NCBI GenBank assembly: GCA_964006375.1
Contig: OZ023267.1
Span: 28,518,739-28,582,738 of the forward strand
Direction of reading: 5' to 3'
Length of the DNA stretch: 64,000 bases
Source of the DNA: Tillus elongatus
Lineage: Eukaryota > Arthropoda > Insecta > Coleoptera > Cleridae
Every line of letters starts with the position of its first letter. Within the stretch, counting starts at the first letter, position 1. Below are positions 41,998 through 53,787 of this stretch, one piece after another. Both the position numbers and the translations under genes were made by a program. The notes below the pieces were generated by a model. The model worked only from the letters and a program-made list of their open reading frames with translations, did no database searches and had not been told where the DNA came from.

Positions 41998-42160
41998 ATG
42001 GACAAGTTTCACCAAGTAAGGGCAACAACAATCAATGAATTCCCGTTTAATGTTAATATTACAATTTGTACTAAAAAGTGAAAGGATAACCCTGGAATCG
42101 AACCAAGTACCCTTCGGTTCAGAGGCACACGTTCTTACCACTGAACCGCTTAGGTTCTAC
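41998..42160 (-). mobile_element. tRNA-derived SINE-like sequence
   Basis: On the minus strand about 42155-42073 reads like a tRNA: an A-box-like GGTTCAGTGGTAAGAAC and a perfect B box GGTTCGATTCC with flanking complementary GGAT/ATCC arms. About 75 bp of unrelated tail follows to the PLE-C edge. A real tRNA gene is unlikely because the acceptor stem does not close. Confidence 0.55.
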
Positions 42161-42890
42161 CGTCAAAAATTATTTGATACTTTTATGCAATGTACGTTTA
42201 AATACGATATTGTGGACAAAATCCGTTGCTATACGCACCGATGGTGAAAAGGCTATGACGACATCGATCTGGTGCTATTGTTGGATTACAGGAAATAGTG
42301 CCAATCTCTAAATGGCTGCACTGTTTTTTACACCGAAAAATTTTTGCCTCAAACTATTTACCTTCCGAAATTGATTGTGCTGTTAAATTTTAAATTCTAC
42401 CAAAGGCAAAGCATTATAGATTCAAAATTTATGAAGACATTGGTGCTTTATATTTTAATCTCCTTTTTATACAGAAGTAAGGGGGCTTTCTAGGGGTGAC
42501 GTTTTTGAAAGAGTCCGTTGTTTACACGTTAAACTTTTGATGTACTAACAACATGAAAAGTCGGAATATAAAGTTTTTACAGTATTCTTTGGCTTCTTAT
42601 GCTGTCTTTTGTTGCTAATACTCCCGAACACCCCAGTATCTTGAATAGTGGTTTGCAATGCCACGATGTTTATATCATAATAGCCACGGACGAAATTAAT
42701 GCATTTATTAAACAGCTCGAGTACCATAGAGAGCTCATCCAATCAGTATTCAGAGAAAATATCGAAATACTGTATTTCATTCCTAAAGTTATAATACCAA
42801 AATATGGCGACACCTTTGAAACCAACCGTCACGTTTTCAACGAGGTATCAGAGGAATATCATGATTATTATCATATATATATATATATGG
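42161..42890. other. Unassigned
   Basis: No gene recognised; a short (TA)n lies at 42873-42888. Confidence 0.4.
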
Positions 42891-43737
42891 GTCCAAACAA
42901 AGCAACTATGTAGGATGGTCAGTATTTCATGAACAACAGCAGGCATTTAATCTTATTAAATTACCATCTATTACTAGCATATATACCGCAGAATTGGTTG
43001 CCATCCAAAAAGCATTACAACAGAAGCAGTCAAGTTACAATACATTTCTAATATTAACAGATTCCTTATCAGCCTTAAAGGCGATCTTACTCCCAATTAA
43101 ATATCTATTTAAAAACAATTTGGTTCTTAACATAATCTCGTTACGCTACGAAATCTGGACGCAGAATAAAACTTTACCCTTAGTGTGGGTAAAATGACAT
43201 TGCAAAATTTCGGCAAACGAACTAGTTAACTCGAAATCACGGAACGCAACCACAGATGGAGTAGATTTTCAAATAATGATGTCTGATGACTTGGTAAGTA
43301 TAGCAAAAGTTATTTAAAAAAACATGTTCGAATCTTACTGGTACAAAAGTAAATCAAATGCTACTAATCACTTTAACAGTATATATCCTTTTTCGACACA
43401 GTGACCACTGCATAAACAGACAGACCTATCTCGACATATATCAACCGTTTGATATTTGGGCACGGTACTTTTCCGAAACATATGTTTAAGTTGGGATTGA
43501 AAAACAGCCCCGACTGCGATTGCGACGGTGCAAGTACCGGGAACTTGGAACATTTAATTTTCTCTTGCAGATTCCACAGTCAACAAAGAAATGAGCTTTT
43601 CAGGAATAAGTTCACCGAAAATACTTGTCTGCCATTAAATGCGGCCTCCCTTTTATATCTTTCTCTTAGAAATAAAAGGGTATTGTTTGCAATAATCAAA
43701 TTTATTAAAAATGCACAATTGTTTAACTACCTGTAAA
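42891..43737 (+). pseudogene. LINE 3' end: RNase H domain and Cys/His tail
   Basis: RNase H remnant YVGWSVFHEQQQAF, IYTAELVAIQKAL (catalytic Glu), LILTDSLSALKAI (catalytic Asp), then VWVK followed by a stop where the conserved GH would follow. The tail has FGHGTFPKHMFKLGL and a Cys/His knuckle (CDCDGASTGNLEHLIFSC), ending FNYL at 43734. Frame changes near 43000 and 43320. Different from the RNase H LINE at 36-39 kb. Confidence 0.75.
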
Positions 43738-44025
43738 TTTATTCTGTACCCCTAACAAGCTTTTTTTTGTTTTTTTTAATAATCTTTTCTTATATCTTTT
43801 TCAACAAAAAGATTATATCGATTAATAAAAATCCTACTGTTTTTCCATGTGTTAATACCTATGTTTCCCGTGGTCTGTGTATGGTGTCTGTAAAGCATCA
43901 TAATATACCCTATGACGCGAAGAGTCTACCCGTTGCTATCCTTAGGCTAATAATATTTTACAGTTGGGATAAGAGAGTAATATATGCTCATTTTGCTACA
44001 TGTAATATGCTATTTAGTATGTATT

Positions 44026-44188
<163 letters not shown>

Positions 44189-44267
44189 TAACTATAATAG
44201 AATTTATAACAGGGCATTTCTGTACTATACAAGGAGAAAGGTTGGGGGCAAAGCCGCAGGGAGACAA

Positions 44268-44310
44268 CCGCATATACGTGTTTCAAGCTTATTAGCCATC
44301 ATTAGTACGG
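44268..44310 (-). ncRNA. Hammerhead motif, degenerate copy
   Basis: Stem I CCGUA/UGCGG and stem II are kept, but the core is CUAAUGA (G5 to A) and stem III is broken. Confidence 0.5.
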
Positions 44311-44633
44311 TATAGCCAGGTGAAGATGGGAACACTCTCGATGAAGATGCAAAAATACACGTAGTCACAACAAGAAACCAGTGCACATTTGCAGCAACAT
44401 TTGGAAGACCCCCAATCCGAGGGAAACAACCAAAATAGCCACGGAGGCAAAGAAATCACCTGCGTGAGCATCCGGAGCCCAGGAAGTTATACTAACTATA
44501 ACATGATTTATAATACGGCACTTCTGTACTATACAAAGAGAAAGGTTAGGGGCAAATGTGCACTGGTTGCCTGTTGTGACTCCGTGTATTTTTGCATCTT
44601 CATCCAGAGTGTTCCCATCTTCACCTGGCTATA

Positions 44634-44676
44634 CCGTACTGATGATGGCTAATAAGCTTGAAACACATGTATGCGG
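44634..44676 (+). ncRNA. Hammerhead ribozyme candidate, tandem copy 1
   Basis: Stem I CCGUA/UGCGG (5 bp with one U-G); core CUGAUGA (44639-44645); stem II GGCU-AAUA-AGCU flanked by unpaired U on both sides; GAA; stem III ACA/UGU; A17. All invariant core bases are present. Confidence 0.65.
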
Positions 44677-44935
44677 CTGTCTCTTTGCAGCTTTGCCCCT
44701 AACCTTTCCCCTTGTATAGTACAGAAATGCCGTGTTATAAATCCTGTTAGTTAGTATAACTTCCTGGGCTCCGGATGCTCACGCAGGTGATTTCTTTGCC
44801 TCCGTGGCTATTTTGGTTGTTTCCCTCGGATTGAGGGTCTTCCAAATTTTGCTGCAAATGTGCACTGGTTGCCTGTTGTGACTCCGTGTATTTTTGCATC
44901 TTCATCCAGAGTGTTCCCATCTTCACCTGGCTATA

Positions 44936-44978
44936 CCGTACTGATGATGGCTAATTAGCTTGAAACACGTGTATGCGG
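44936..44978 (+). ncRNA. Hammerhead ribozyme candidate, tandem copy 2
   Basis: As copy 1, with core at 44941-44947, stem II GGCU-AAUU-AGCU and a 4-bp palindromic stem III ACAC/GUGU. Confidence 0.68.
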
Positions 44979-45011
44979 TTGTCTCCTTGCGGCTTTGCCC
45001 CTAACCTTTCT

Positions 45012-45014
<3 letters not shown>

Positions 45015-45069
<55 letters not shown>
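45015..45069. repeat. (TA)n microsatellite
   Basis: Right border of the retrozyme-like region. Confidence 0.97.
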
Positions 45070-45074
<5 letters not shown>

Positions 45075-46120
45075 ATTTTGTATGCAAACATCTCAATCCG
45101 GGAGATATCAGCGCTCACTTACATGTGCAGCGGTATAAATTGAGCATTAATGTACTACTGTGCCCAAGTTGTGTTAGAATCTGATGTTACAACAGGACCG
45201 TGGCTGCAAATTGAATGATAACTTCCACATAGCTGTGATAATCTACTGTCCCAGAAAGTTATTCGCATGAAATAAATTTAGGGTTCATGACTTGACCACA
45301 AAGAAAATATTCGTATTCCTGTACCCATAAACATCTGAAGCCTAAAAATCCATGGGTGTTATATCAGGACTTCGAGCACACTAATGAACCGGCCCATTGT
45401 TACAAATGACACGATTATTAAAATTTTGGTACAAAAATTCTAGCATTGTGAGCTGGACAACCGTCTTGTTGGTACCAAATCTTGTCTAAATTATCATGAA
45501 CTCTTCTAATTGTTGGTAAGATATCATTTCTCAATAGATTAAGATACGTTTAATGTCTTGCAATCGTCTTTCTTCATTTAGATGGGGATTTTCCTTGGCC
45601 CAATTATGCCTATTATGGCGATTATACACACAACAATTTGTAAATCTGGATTCATCAGTCCATATTATCTTCAAATAAAAATGTTCATCTTGCTGACATT
45701 GTCCTTGATACCATCTGCAGAATTGAAGTCGCTTAGGGTAATCGTCAACATTTAAGCCTTGTACGATTGTAGGTGTGTATGGTTGGTAATGACTTTGTTT
45801 TAGTACACGGTGTACCGTACTTTTTGGAACGTCAATTTGTTCGCCATAAAACATAACAGATTGCGGAGGGTTTTCGTTTGAAACCTGTAAGACGGCATTA
45901 TTTCTTTCTTCATTTCTAGGCATTGGTAGTTTCTTTGCGTGGAAGCTACCGTCGTTGAATAGATTGGTCACTATCCTGCAAAATATTTTGGTGTTTGGTT
46001 GTTGTCTTTCTGGTTAGTTGTTTTGGTATGAATTTGCAGCTGCCTCAGTATTTCGGTTAGAACGAATATAACATTCCAACATGTCAAAATATTCTTCATT
46101 ACTGAACGTATTGTTGAATA
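45070..46120 (-). pseudogene. mariner/DUF4817-type transposase, deleted and frameshifted
   Basis: Minus-strand order: N-terminal NEEYFDMLECYIRSNRNTEA near 46105, an HTH-like KSTVHRVLKQSHYQPYTPT near 45820, and the first catalytic Asp in IIWTDESRFT (about 45660) with NWAKENPHLNEERR after it. A deletion of roughly 50 residues follows at about 45540. The second Asp is in IWYQQDGCPAHNARIF (about 45475) and the third in a decayed SPDITPMDF (about 45355). Terminal inverted repeats were not located. Not active. Confidence 0.75.
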
Positions 46121-46990
46121 ATATTTAAAATAAACAGGAAACGAACTATTTAGTACAAAATATTAAGCAACGTGTTGAATACACCTCAATGTGATCAGAT
46201 AATTAAGATTGACAGTATTCTTAATTGTCGCGATAGTGTTATATCCATAGCAACCTTTCTTCTGTTGTTTTTCAGTTGATTTACGTTTAAAAATCAAACA
46301 AGTTTCAAAGGCGTCTTCGTAAATCTTTAGTCTGCTTTTTATTGAGTTCTGTTAGGAAATTTAGTTATTTACTAGGTTTACCTATTTAATTAAATGATTA
46401 AAATTTTTTAGGATAATGTTGTAATCAAAAATATCATTTGTAGTAATGGGCCAATTTATAGGTGTGTTTAAATTCATATTTTTTAATCGTGAATCATTAT
46501 GGAAAAGTATGTTAAAAGTAGAAGTCTATTGTTAGACTTCATGACATACTGCTTTTTGAACACTTTTTTGTCATTTGTTTTCTGGTATTGGATTTCATAG
46601 CCCACTATCCTCAAAACGGTTTGTCTCAAAATTGTTGGTGCAATTACAAGATTTCTCAAGCACGAAAGCTTTTTTCACAGGCTATCACATGACTAAAAAA
46701 TATAATATGGCTACCATAATAAAAACAAACGTTGATAACTGTCGCTCAAAAGCAAATGACAATCCAAAGTTGAGAATAGCACAAAAAGATTACTCTGTAA
46801 AAAGTGTCCTAATAATGTGCAAGTCTTAGACATGTCAGCTCAACGCCTACTTATATATTGAAGAAAAAAAAATCGAAAAATTTTTTTTTTCAAAATAACT
46901 CGAAAACGAAAAGAGGCAGGGCAAAATACAAGTCATATTTGGAACGGGCATGAAATTCTACAAAACATTGCTAATTTAACCGTCTCCCTA
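46121..46990. other. Unassigned
   Basis: No gene recognised; AACTCGAAAACGAAAAGAGG near 46910 resembles dispersed-repeat sequence of unknown type. Confidence 0.4.
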
Positions 46991-47330
46991 TTTCTAATAG
47001 TAACGGAGATAGCAATACATTCCCATCCAGTTTGGGACACACTGTATGTTGTTTTCACAATAGTTTTTTATCCAGAATGAATCCCAGATATTTGTAGCAG
47101 TTGGATATGGGATGCATTCACAATCAAGTATGACAATTTCTTGTAGCGGTGCTTTGTTTTGTATAAATGCAAAAGTCATTTGCATATTGCAAAATTTTGA
47201 TATCATTTTTAAAATTGTTGTGAAAATCATTGGTGTGTATGTTGAAAAGCGTCAGGCTCAGTACTGAGTCTTGAGGCAGGCCTAAGCTAGTTATTCTAGG
47301 GGTACCTACACTAGGCAAACTTTTTCAATA
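46991..47330 (-). pseudogene. LINE reverse transcriptase fragment
   Basis: Minus strand: ITSLGLPQDSVLSLTLFNI (motif B, normally GLPQGSVLSP), then the catalytic box as ILQYANDFCIY (YADD with Asp to Asn), then a frameshifted thumb fragment. About 110 codons only. Confidence 0.7.
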
Positions 47331-48060
47331 AACTTTCCGATCTTTGAAGAGTTTAACAATATTTATAGCAACGTTTTTAGATATTCCATTTTTAAGACTA
47401 ACCTATCCAGAAATAATGAATTTATGCGATTTATGGAACTCGTGTATTTACCCAAATGAAAAGCTTCGGTTTGTTTCAGCTAGTTTTAAAACTGCCGAGA
47501 ATTGCACAGATGTAAATCCTTTCAGTGCATTCGCATCCGTCACATCCCATTATATAAAACTTTTCTGTTCAAATTAAACAGGTTTTAGCGGTAAAAGGAT
47601 TACACCGTGTATTTAGGTTTTGTGGAAATTTCACCATCACTGCGTTGAATTAATGGACTCATCATCTTTACGCTTACTAAATACATTTCTTCATGTGCAT
47701 TGAATTCCAAATGCTAAATAATCCTGAAATTTCAGTTCAGTAGTATGTTTGATAACTTTGATATTTTCCCATATATGCATTATATTTTCAATATTTTTTT
47801 ATGTGCACGTGGTTCTCTTTTGCTGATTATATGTATTATATTCACACACATATGTGTGTGAATGCAGAATTACGTAGGCGGTGAGATTAAACTGGCAGAT
47901 ACGTTATACATAAATTTAATTTTCAGTTTCGAACATATCGTATCACAACTAAGCTCCAAATGCATCAAACTTTTCAAAAACAAAATTTAGAATTAACTAC
48001 TCACTGAACCGTACTATGCTCAGGAAACGAAAACATAACACTGGAAATACAAAACATTAA
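47331..48060. other. Unassigned
   Basis: An open plus-strand frame at 47344-47577 has no recognisable family and is probably chance. Confidence 0.4.
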
Positions 48061-48183
48061 AAAAAGTCTGGACGCATCAAGTGCGTTATGGTAGTGAATT
48101 TTCATTAAAACGTTTTAAATAGCAAATATATGTTTTTTTTTAAAGAAAGCATGGATCAAACTTGGATACCAGTATTACCTATA

Positions 48184-48788
48184 CAGGGTGATTCATAAGT
48201 GGTGACCAAAAATGAAACCCCATGTTCTTTGAACAATTTTAGAGAGGGTATGGATTATGAAAATTTTTCCTATAATGCTTCATTAAAAAGGTACAGGTGT
48301 TGAAATTGAATTTCAAAAAATAAAATTTCCCAATTTTTTAAAAAGTAGTACATATATTTTGCTGAAAGTTCGTATGTGTAGGTTGCTATGGAAGACCCGT
48401 ATTCTACCATAACAATTGAATCGGTTAATCCAGCAGTGGCGCGCGTACCCAAATGTCATTGGTTATCCCTCAAGAAAAAAACGGGTAAGCCAATGATTTT
48501 TTTTTATTTTTCATTTTTTAAATCTTACTTTCATTCGTGAACAAAATGACTCTCCTGATAATTTTCTGTACGACGCTTATTTTACGAGTAAGCAATGAAT
48601 CAGGTCAGTGTTTTAGAGCACAGTTCATGATTTTGAACCAGTCGTTGTTTGGTAGAAAATCGCAATGATACACTTTTGTCAGGCTTATAGTAATTTATTT
48701 ATTATAATAAATGTTCAAAAATGCGTTCATTGGCCTGAATACACGCACGACATATTTTTAATATGGAAAATTTAATGTCTTGAGGATT
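48184..48788. repeat. Left inverted repeat of the mariner-like element
   Basis: Pairs with 49943-50497; has an indel of about 50 bp relative to it. Confidence 0.85.
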
Positions 48789-49765
48789 CATTGTTGCTTG
48801 AATATGACGAAAAGCATTATTTATCAGTTCTTGTAGCTGCTCTGGTGTATTTATTTGTTCACTGTAGACCAGTCGCTTAAAATCACCCCAAAGATAGGAG
48901 TCAAGTGGATTTAAGTCCGGTGATTTTGCATGCCAATGTATTGGTCCAATTCTGCCAATCCATCTTTCATTATAATGTTCATGTAGCCATGTAACAACGT
49001 TTCGACTATGATGCAGTGGTGCACCGTCATGCTGGTACCACATTATACCTCTTGTTGCTAGAAGAATGTCATCTAGAATGTTTTCTACGCAGTTTTCTAG
49101 GAGCTCTAAGTACGAAGATTCATTTAAACGTTGTGGCAGGACTTCCATGAACAGTGAGCCGTTAAAAATACCACACCATAAATTATTCGAAAATCTATGT
49201 TGAATGGGCGAATCCTTGTTGCATGTGGATTTTCCAATGACCAGACATGCTCATTATGAGAATTATAAATACCATTTCTTGTAAATGTTGATTCGTCAGA
49301 CCAGAAGATTAGATTAGGGAATAAGATATTTTCATTGTTCATTTCCAACATCCATTAACAAAAGACTCGTCGATGCACATTATCTCCAGGTAGAAGGCAA
49401 TGAACATTCTGTCAATGATATGGATGTAAGGCTTCTCGATGTAAAGTTCTCCAAACAAAGCTTTGAGAATATTGTAACTGCGTGGCAATCCTCCGAGTAG
49501 TTGTAGAAGGTTGATCCAACACTGCATCCACCACTCTCTCTTCGTCTTCAAGTTGATGTTGTCTTCTACCATTAGCTCTAGTGTCAGGACGTTGTCCAAT
49601 ACCGCACTGCCGAAGTCTTGAAAACGATCGAGAAAAAACCCTTGGTGTAGGTTGACGGCGAGTGGGAAACCTACGCTGATATTCCCGACAAGCAGCTAGA
49701 GCATTTCCATCAGAATATCCGTAGATAAAAATTATATCTGCATACTCTTCTGAGGTGTACTCCAT
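48702..49765 (-). pseudogene. DUF4817/mariner-type transposase, nearly complete with frameshifts
   Basis: Start at 49765: MEYTSEEYADIIFIYGYSDG, the DUF4817 N-terminus that acts as a DNA-binding helix-turn-helix. It is followed by RRFPTRRQPTPRVFSRSFS and a second HTH (TTRRIATQLQYSQSFVWRTL). The frame breaks near 49410 and again near 49170. Catalytic motifs: IFWSDESTFTRNG, YQHDGAPLHHSRN and SPDLNPLDSYLWG, with 41 residues between the second and third Asp. The C-terminus runs ICRACIQANERIFEHLL to the stop at 48702. All three Asp are kept, so this is the best preserved transposase in the window, but the frame breaks should prevent expression. Confidence 0.88.
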
Positions 49766-49942
49766 TATAAGAAGTAAAAGAGTAGAAAATTTTGCAATTT
49801 TATAAAGTTTACCACTTACACCTATTCAAAATAATAACTTGTTAACCTAAACGTCAAGTGACACTTAATGACAACTTTGGCAAACCAGACTACTACTTAC
49901 TAAAATACAACAAAGATAATCGTCGTACAAAAAATTATCAAA

Positions 49943-50497
49943 ACATTAAATTTTCCATATCAAAAAGATGTCGTGCGTGTATTCAGGCCAATGGAGGCAT
50001 AAAAGTGTATCATTGCGATTTTCTACCAAACAACGACTGGTTAAAAATTATGAACTGTGCTCTAAAACACTTACCTGATTCATTGCTAACTCGACAAATA
50101 AGCGTCGTACAGAAAATTATCAAGAGAGTCATTTTGTTCACGAATGAAAGTAAGATTCAAAAAATGAAAAATAAAAAAATATATCATTGGCTTACCCGTT
50201 TTTTTCTTGAGGGTTAACCAATGACATGTGGGTACGCGCGCCACTGCTAGATTAGCCGATTCAATTGTTATGGTAGAATACGCGCCTTCCATAGCAGCCT
50301 ACACATGCAAAGTTTCTGCAAAATATATGTACTACTTTTTAACAAATCGGGAAATTTTATTTTTTGAAATTCAAATTCAACACCCTGTATCTTTTTAATG
50401 AAGGATTATAGGAAACATTTTTATAGGACATACCCTCTCTAAAATTATTCAAAGAACATGGAGTTTCATTTTTGGTCACAACTTATGAATCACCCTG
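49943..50497. repeat. Right inverted repeat of the mariner-like element
   Basis: Contains an inverted copy of the transposase tail: reads KRCRACIQANGG on the plus strand near 49965. Confidence 0.85.
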
Positions 50498-50710
50498 TAT
50501 AGGAGAAACAATGTACCATATTTCATCAAAATAACTTGATTGTTTGAAAGTGTAAAAAATTTTCAAAAATAAACTTAAAATGGACCTGAAAAAACTAGTT
50601 TCACGGCCAACGAACCTTATAGGTTAATAACAAATTGAGATATTCAAATTTGAAGCATTTAATAAAAAGTCGCTACCATAACACACTCGCTGCGTCCCGA
50701 ATTTCTTTTT

Positions 50711-51138
50711 TTACAAACATGCAATATAATTTTGTGGTCGAAATTCAATACATTGGAGATCAGCTCAGATCGGGTACCGATCGGGGGACTTCGACTATCT
50801 GATTAAAACAAATCTTGTTTAATCTATTTGAACTGAGCCGATTTTGCTAAAAATTCGCTACAATAACGAACCTGCTGCGTCCCGAATTTTTCTTTTTTTC
50901 TTTCGTTAATGTTATGTATTACGTAGAGTAAAGCCTAGCTTAACATGTTAAAATGCTCCAATACCGCAAAGCATTTTAATTTGATTAAGCTGAAATCCTT
51001 ATTTAGAGGCACACACCTAATAAATAGTGTTTTGCGAAATATGTAGTTGTATATATTAAAAGTTCTGTATTATGGAAAAAAGTTACTGAAATTTACTTAA
51101 CTGAAGAAAAACATAGTAAAATTATTATCTAAACAAGA
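50711..51138. other. MITE end fragment and unassigned sequence
   Basis: A further MITE end (AACGAACCTGCTGCGTCCCG) at 50867-50886; the rest unassigned. Confidence 0.45.
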
Positions 51139-51244
51139 GGGTAACCAGTTCTCAGCCGGTCACCCATCCAATTACTGACCGCGCCCGTAGTTGCTTAACT
51201 TCAGTGATCGAGCCAATGTACTCAATGTGGTATTGCTGTTGCCT
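51139..51244 (-). pseudogene. 5S rRNA-derived sequence
   Basis: Minus strand reads like 5S rRNA: CAATACCACATTGAGTACAT, GATCACTGAAGTTAAGCAAC (internal box A), then CGGTCAGTAATTGGATGGGTGACC (box C) split by few changes, and GAGAACTGG. About 7 bases around the conserved TCTCGTC are missing, so it is not an intact 5S gene. It may be the head of a 5S-derived SINE. Confidence 0.75.
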
Positions 51245-51299
51245 GTTCGACATTATTTATTTTCGGGATCTTAGTGAACCGCTGCATTTATAAAAAACT

Positions 51300-51885
51300 A
51301 CTGCCAAATCATCAGAGAATGGGTTTATTTGAAATGAATTTTCTGCAATTTTTTTAGTAAAACGAAGGACAATGATGGTTGAAGCTGCAACTTAAGGCTT
51401 CGTAAAACGCATTAATTATGAAATTTGCTTTACATAGACCGTATTTGTTTCAGGTTTTCTGTCTAAAAATTGCAAATTTTGACGTTTCAAATCGCGAACT
51501 GACATTTAAAGAAGAAAAACTTTAAACATTTGCAAAGTAATTTTTCGGCTATTTCTTGACCTATCTGCATCAAGGAAACCTAATATTTGTCTGTATTATA
51601 CAACAGATCTTGTTATCCATACAAAATATTGTAGTTTTGTGCATTTCTCTGGTCATCAGTGGCATGTAGTGTAAGTTTAATATCATAAACCTAAGTGTCG
51701 AATTTCGTTGTCATAGCTTTGTTATTTTCGGAGGTACAAAAATTTTCAGAAAGCAAACGCAACTTTTTCAAGAAAAACTGGTCCTATTATTCTGGCTAAC
51801 GAACTTATCCAAGCCACTTGCAGAAGGAAGGCACCTACCAAATTTTATCAAAATCGGTCCATTATTTTTTGTTATCGGTACGATA
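51300..51885 (-). mobile_element. MITE/family E interior fragments
   Basis: AAATCATCAGAGAATGGGTT and GACGTTTCAAATCGCGAAC match 24540-24740. ACGAACTTATCCAAGCCACT and TTTTATCAAAATCGGTCC match the family E interior. Confidence 0.55.
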
Positions 51886-52170
51886 ACTCCAAATAACACA
51901 AAGTGTTAAAAAATAGAGACTGCATACAACCAACTAACAATTTTACATCTGGCGTGACAACATACTACTTAGTTCCGCAACTAGATGGCGGCACGTTGCT
52001 TCGCGTCTGACCACTCACTAGGTGTTGAAGAGCTGGCTACCATAGCCGTATTAATTTATAGGTGTATTTTCATTTTCGCTACAATTAGTATGCCGTACTG
52101 ACGAGCTCTAATTAGAGCGAAACCGGTCTACGGTTATAATTGTTGTGATAGTGCATCTAGTCTTGTATAT
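51886..52170 (+). mobile_element. Hammerhead-bearing repeat R1, copy B
   Basis: The first 65 bp are an inverted piece of the family start (AACACAAAGTGTTAAAAAAT). The rest is direct (TCTGGCGTGACAACATACTA), ending past the ribozyme motif at 52093-52134. An inversion junction lies at about 51952. Confidence 0.7.
52093..52134 (+). ncRNA. Hammerhead ribozyme, canonical type I core
   Basis: Stem I CCGUA (52093-52097) with UACGG (52129-52133); core CUGACGA (52098-52104); stem II GCUCU-AAUU-AGAGC (52105-52118); GAA (52119-52121); stem III ACC/GGU (52122-52127, no loop); C17 at 52128, giving the preferred GUC triplet. Every invariant residue is present and stem II directly follows A9. The loopless stem III suggests that it works as a dimer, as proposed for similar short-stem III hammerheads. 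Confidence 0.75.
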
Positions 52171-52836
<666 letters not shown>

Positions 52837-52985
52837 TATATATATACATACATATATAAATGGTACACTACAGTATCTTTTATCGACCAAATTATATGTA
52901 GTCTAAGACTGCCCTCGAATATGGGTTATAGAGGCTCTAATTTGCACTTATTTGAAAAAGTGTTTAGAAAATTTGAATCTCGTTA
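52837..52985 (-). mobile_element. Family E hairpin-module fragment
   Basis: CGAATATGGGTTATAGAGGC and ACTTATTTGAAAAAG correspond to the module next to (TA)n, reversed. Confidence 0.5.
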
Positions 52986-53514
52986 CCTTAAGTCTAAACT
53001 ACGTTTATGAAATTTTGCTAAGCTGTAGTGCAGCAGCCATTTTAAAATCTTAGTATTGACATAATGAAATTGTAATGTGGACCTCTTAGTATTTAATTAC
53101 CACCTCAGATTCCACGGCTTTATGTACATGACTTGTGGTCAATTTTGAACAATGAGAGCAACTTTTTGAAAACTACTTATTCAAAATAAAAAAATAAAAG
53201 AAATGTAAAAGTAATTAAATGAGCTTTAAAATTAGTCACTAAACCGTCACTTTCCCATTAATATTTTAGCGGTTAACGTTAATCTTAATATTACCATTTA
53301 ATTAATTTTGCTTTCGTCGAATACACTTTACTTCAATAATCCCAATAGATTCTCCAATGCTTTCTTCCCGGTGCGCCTTTTGAAATGAAAGATAAAAGAG
53401 CAGCAACATTATAATTTTAATAAGTTCAAAGATTACAGGAAGCAAACTAGACTACCGAGAATTTCCGTTATTTATTAAAAGAGTTATTGAAAAAAAAAAT
53501 TAATGCAAAGTAGA
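52986..53514. other. Unassigned
   Basis: No gene or repeat recognised. Confidence 0.4.
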
Positions 53515-53715
53515 AACTTTACTTGTGCAGACAGACCCTCACTGTTAAATCTTAAATTTCTGTAGTTGAATTTGCGTAGCTGCCTTTGCTATACTGTGCG
53601 GCATTATTAAATATGCCTGGAAAGGACACGCTGGTTATTGAGATAACAGTACGAACAATGGACTACATATAACCGGACTTACTCCATTCATCGAAATATT
53701 TTTGTTCAAATTTCT

Positions 53716-53787
<72 letters not shown>

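Larger units (their letters stand above)
48184..50497 (-). mobile_element. mariner-like transposon with about 550-bp inverted repeats
   Basis: TA duplication at 48182-48183 and 50498-50499. Ends CAGGGTGATTCATAAGT and ACTTATGAATCACCCTG. The inverted repeats run about 48184-48788 and 49943-50497 and include the last 15 or so codons of the transposase. Length 2.31 kb. Confidence 0.9.
48061..50710 (+). mobile_element. TCTGGACGC MITE split by a mariner-like element
   Basis: MITE halves 48061-48183 and 50498-50700 join across the insertion into the same order as 23934-24262, with TA duplicated. Ends AAGTCTGGACGCATCAAGTG and CACACTCGCTGCGTCCCGA. Confidence 0.8.

Noticed and set aside
42073..42155. 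Functional tRNA gene on the minus strand
   Set aside because: The B box is perfect, but the acceptor stem does not close and a SINE-like tail follows.
51139..51244. Functional 5S rRNA gene
   Set aside because: Bases around the conserved TCTCGTC are missing and no tandem 5S unit surrounds it.
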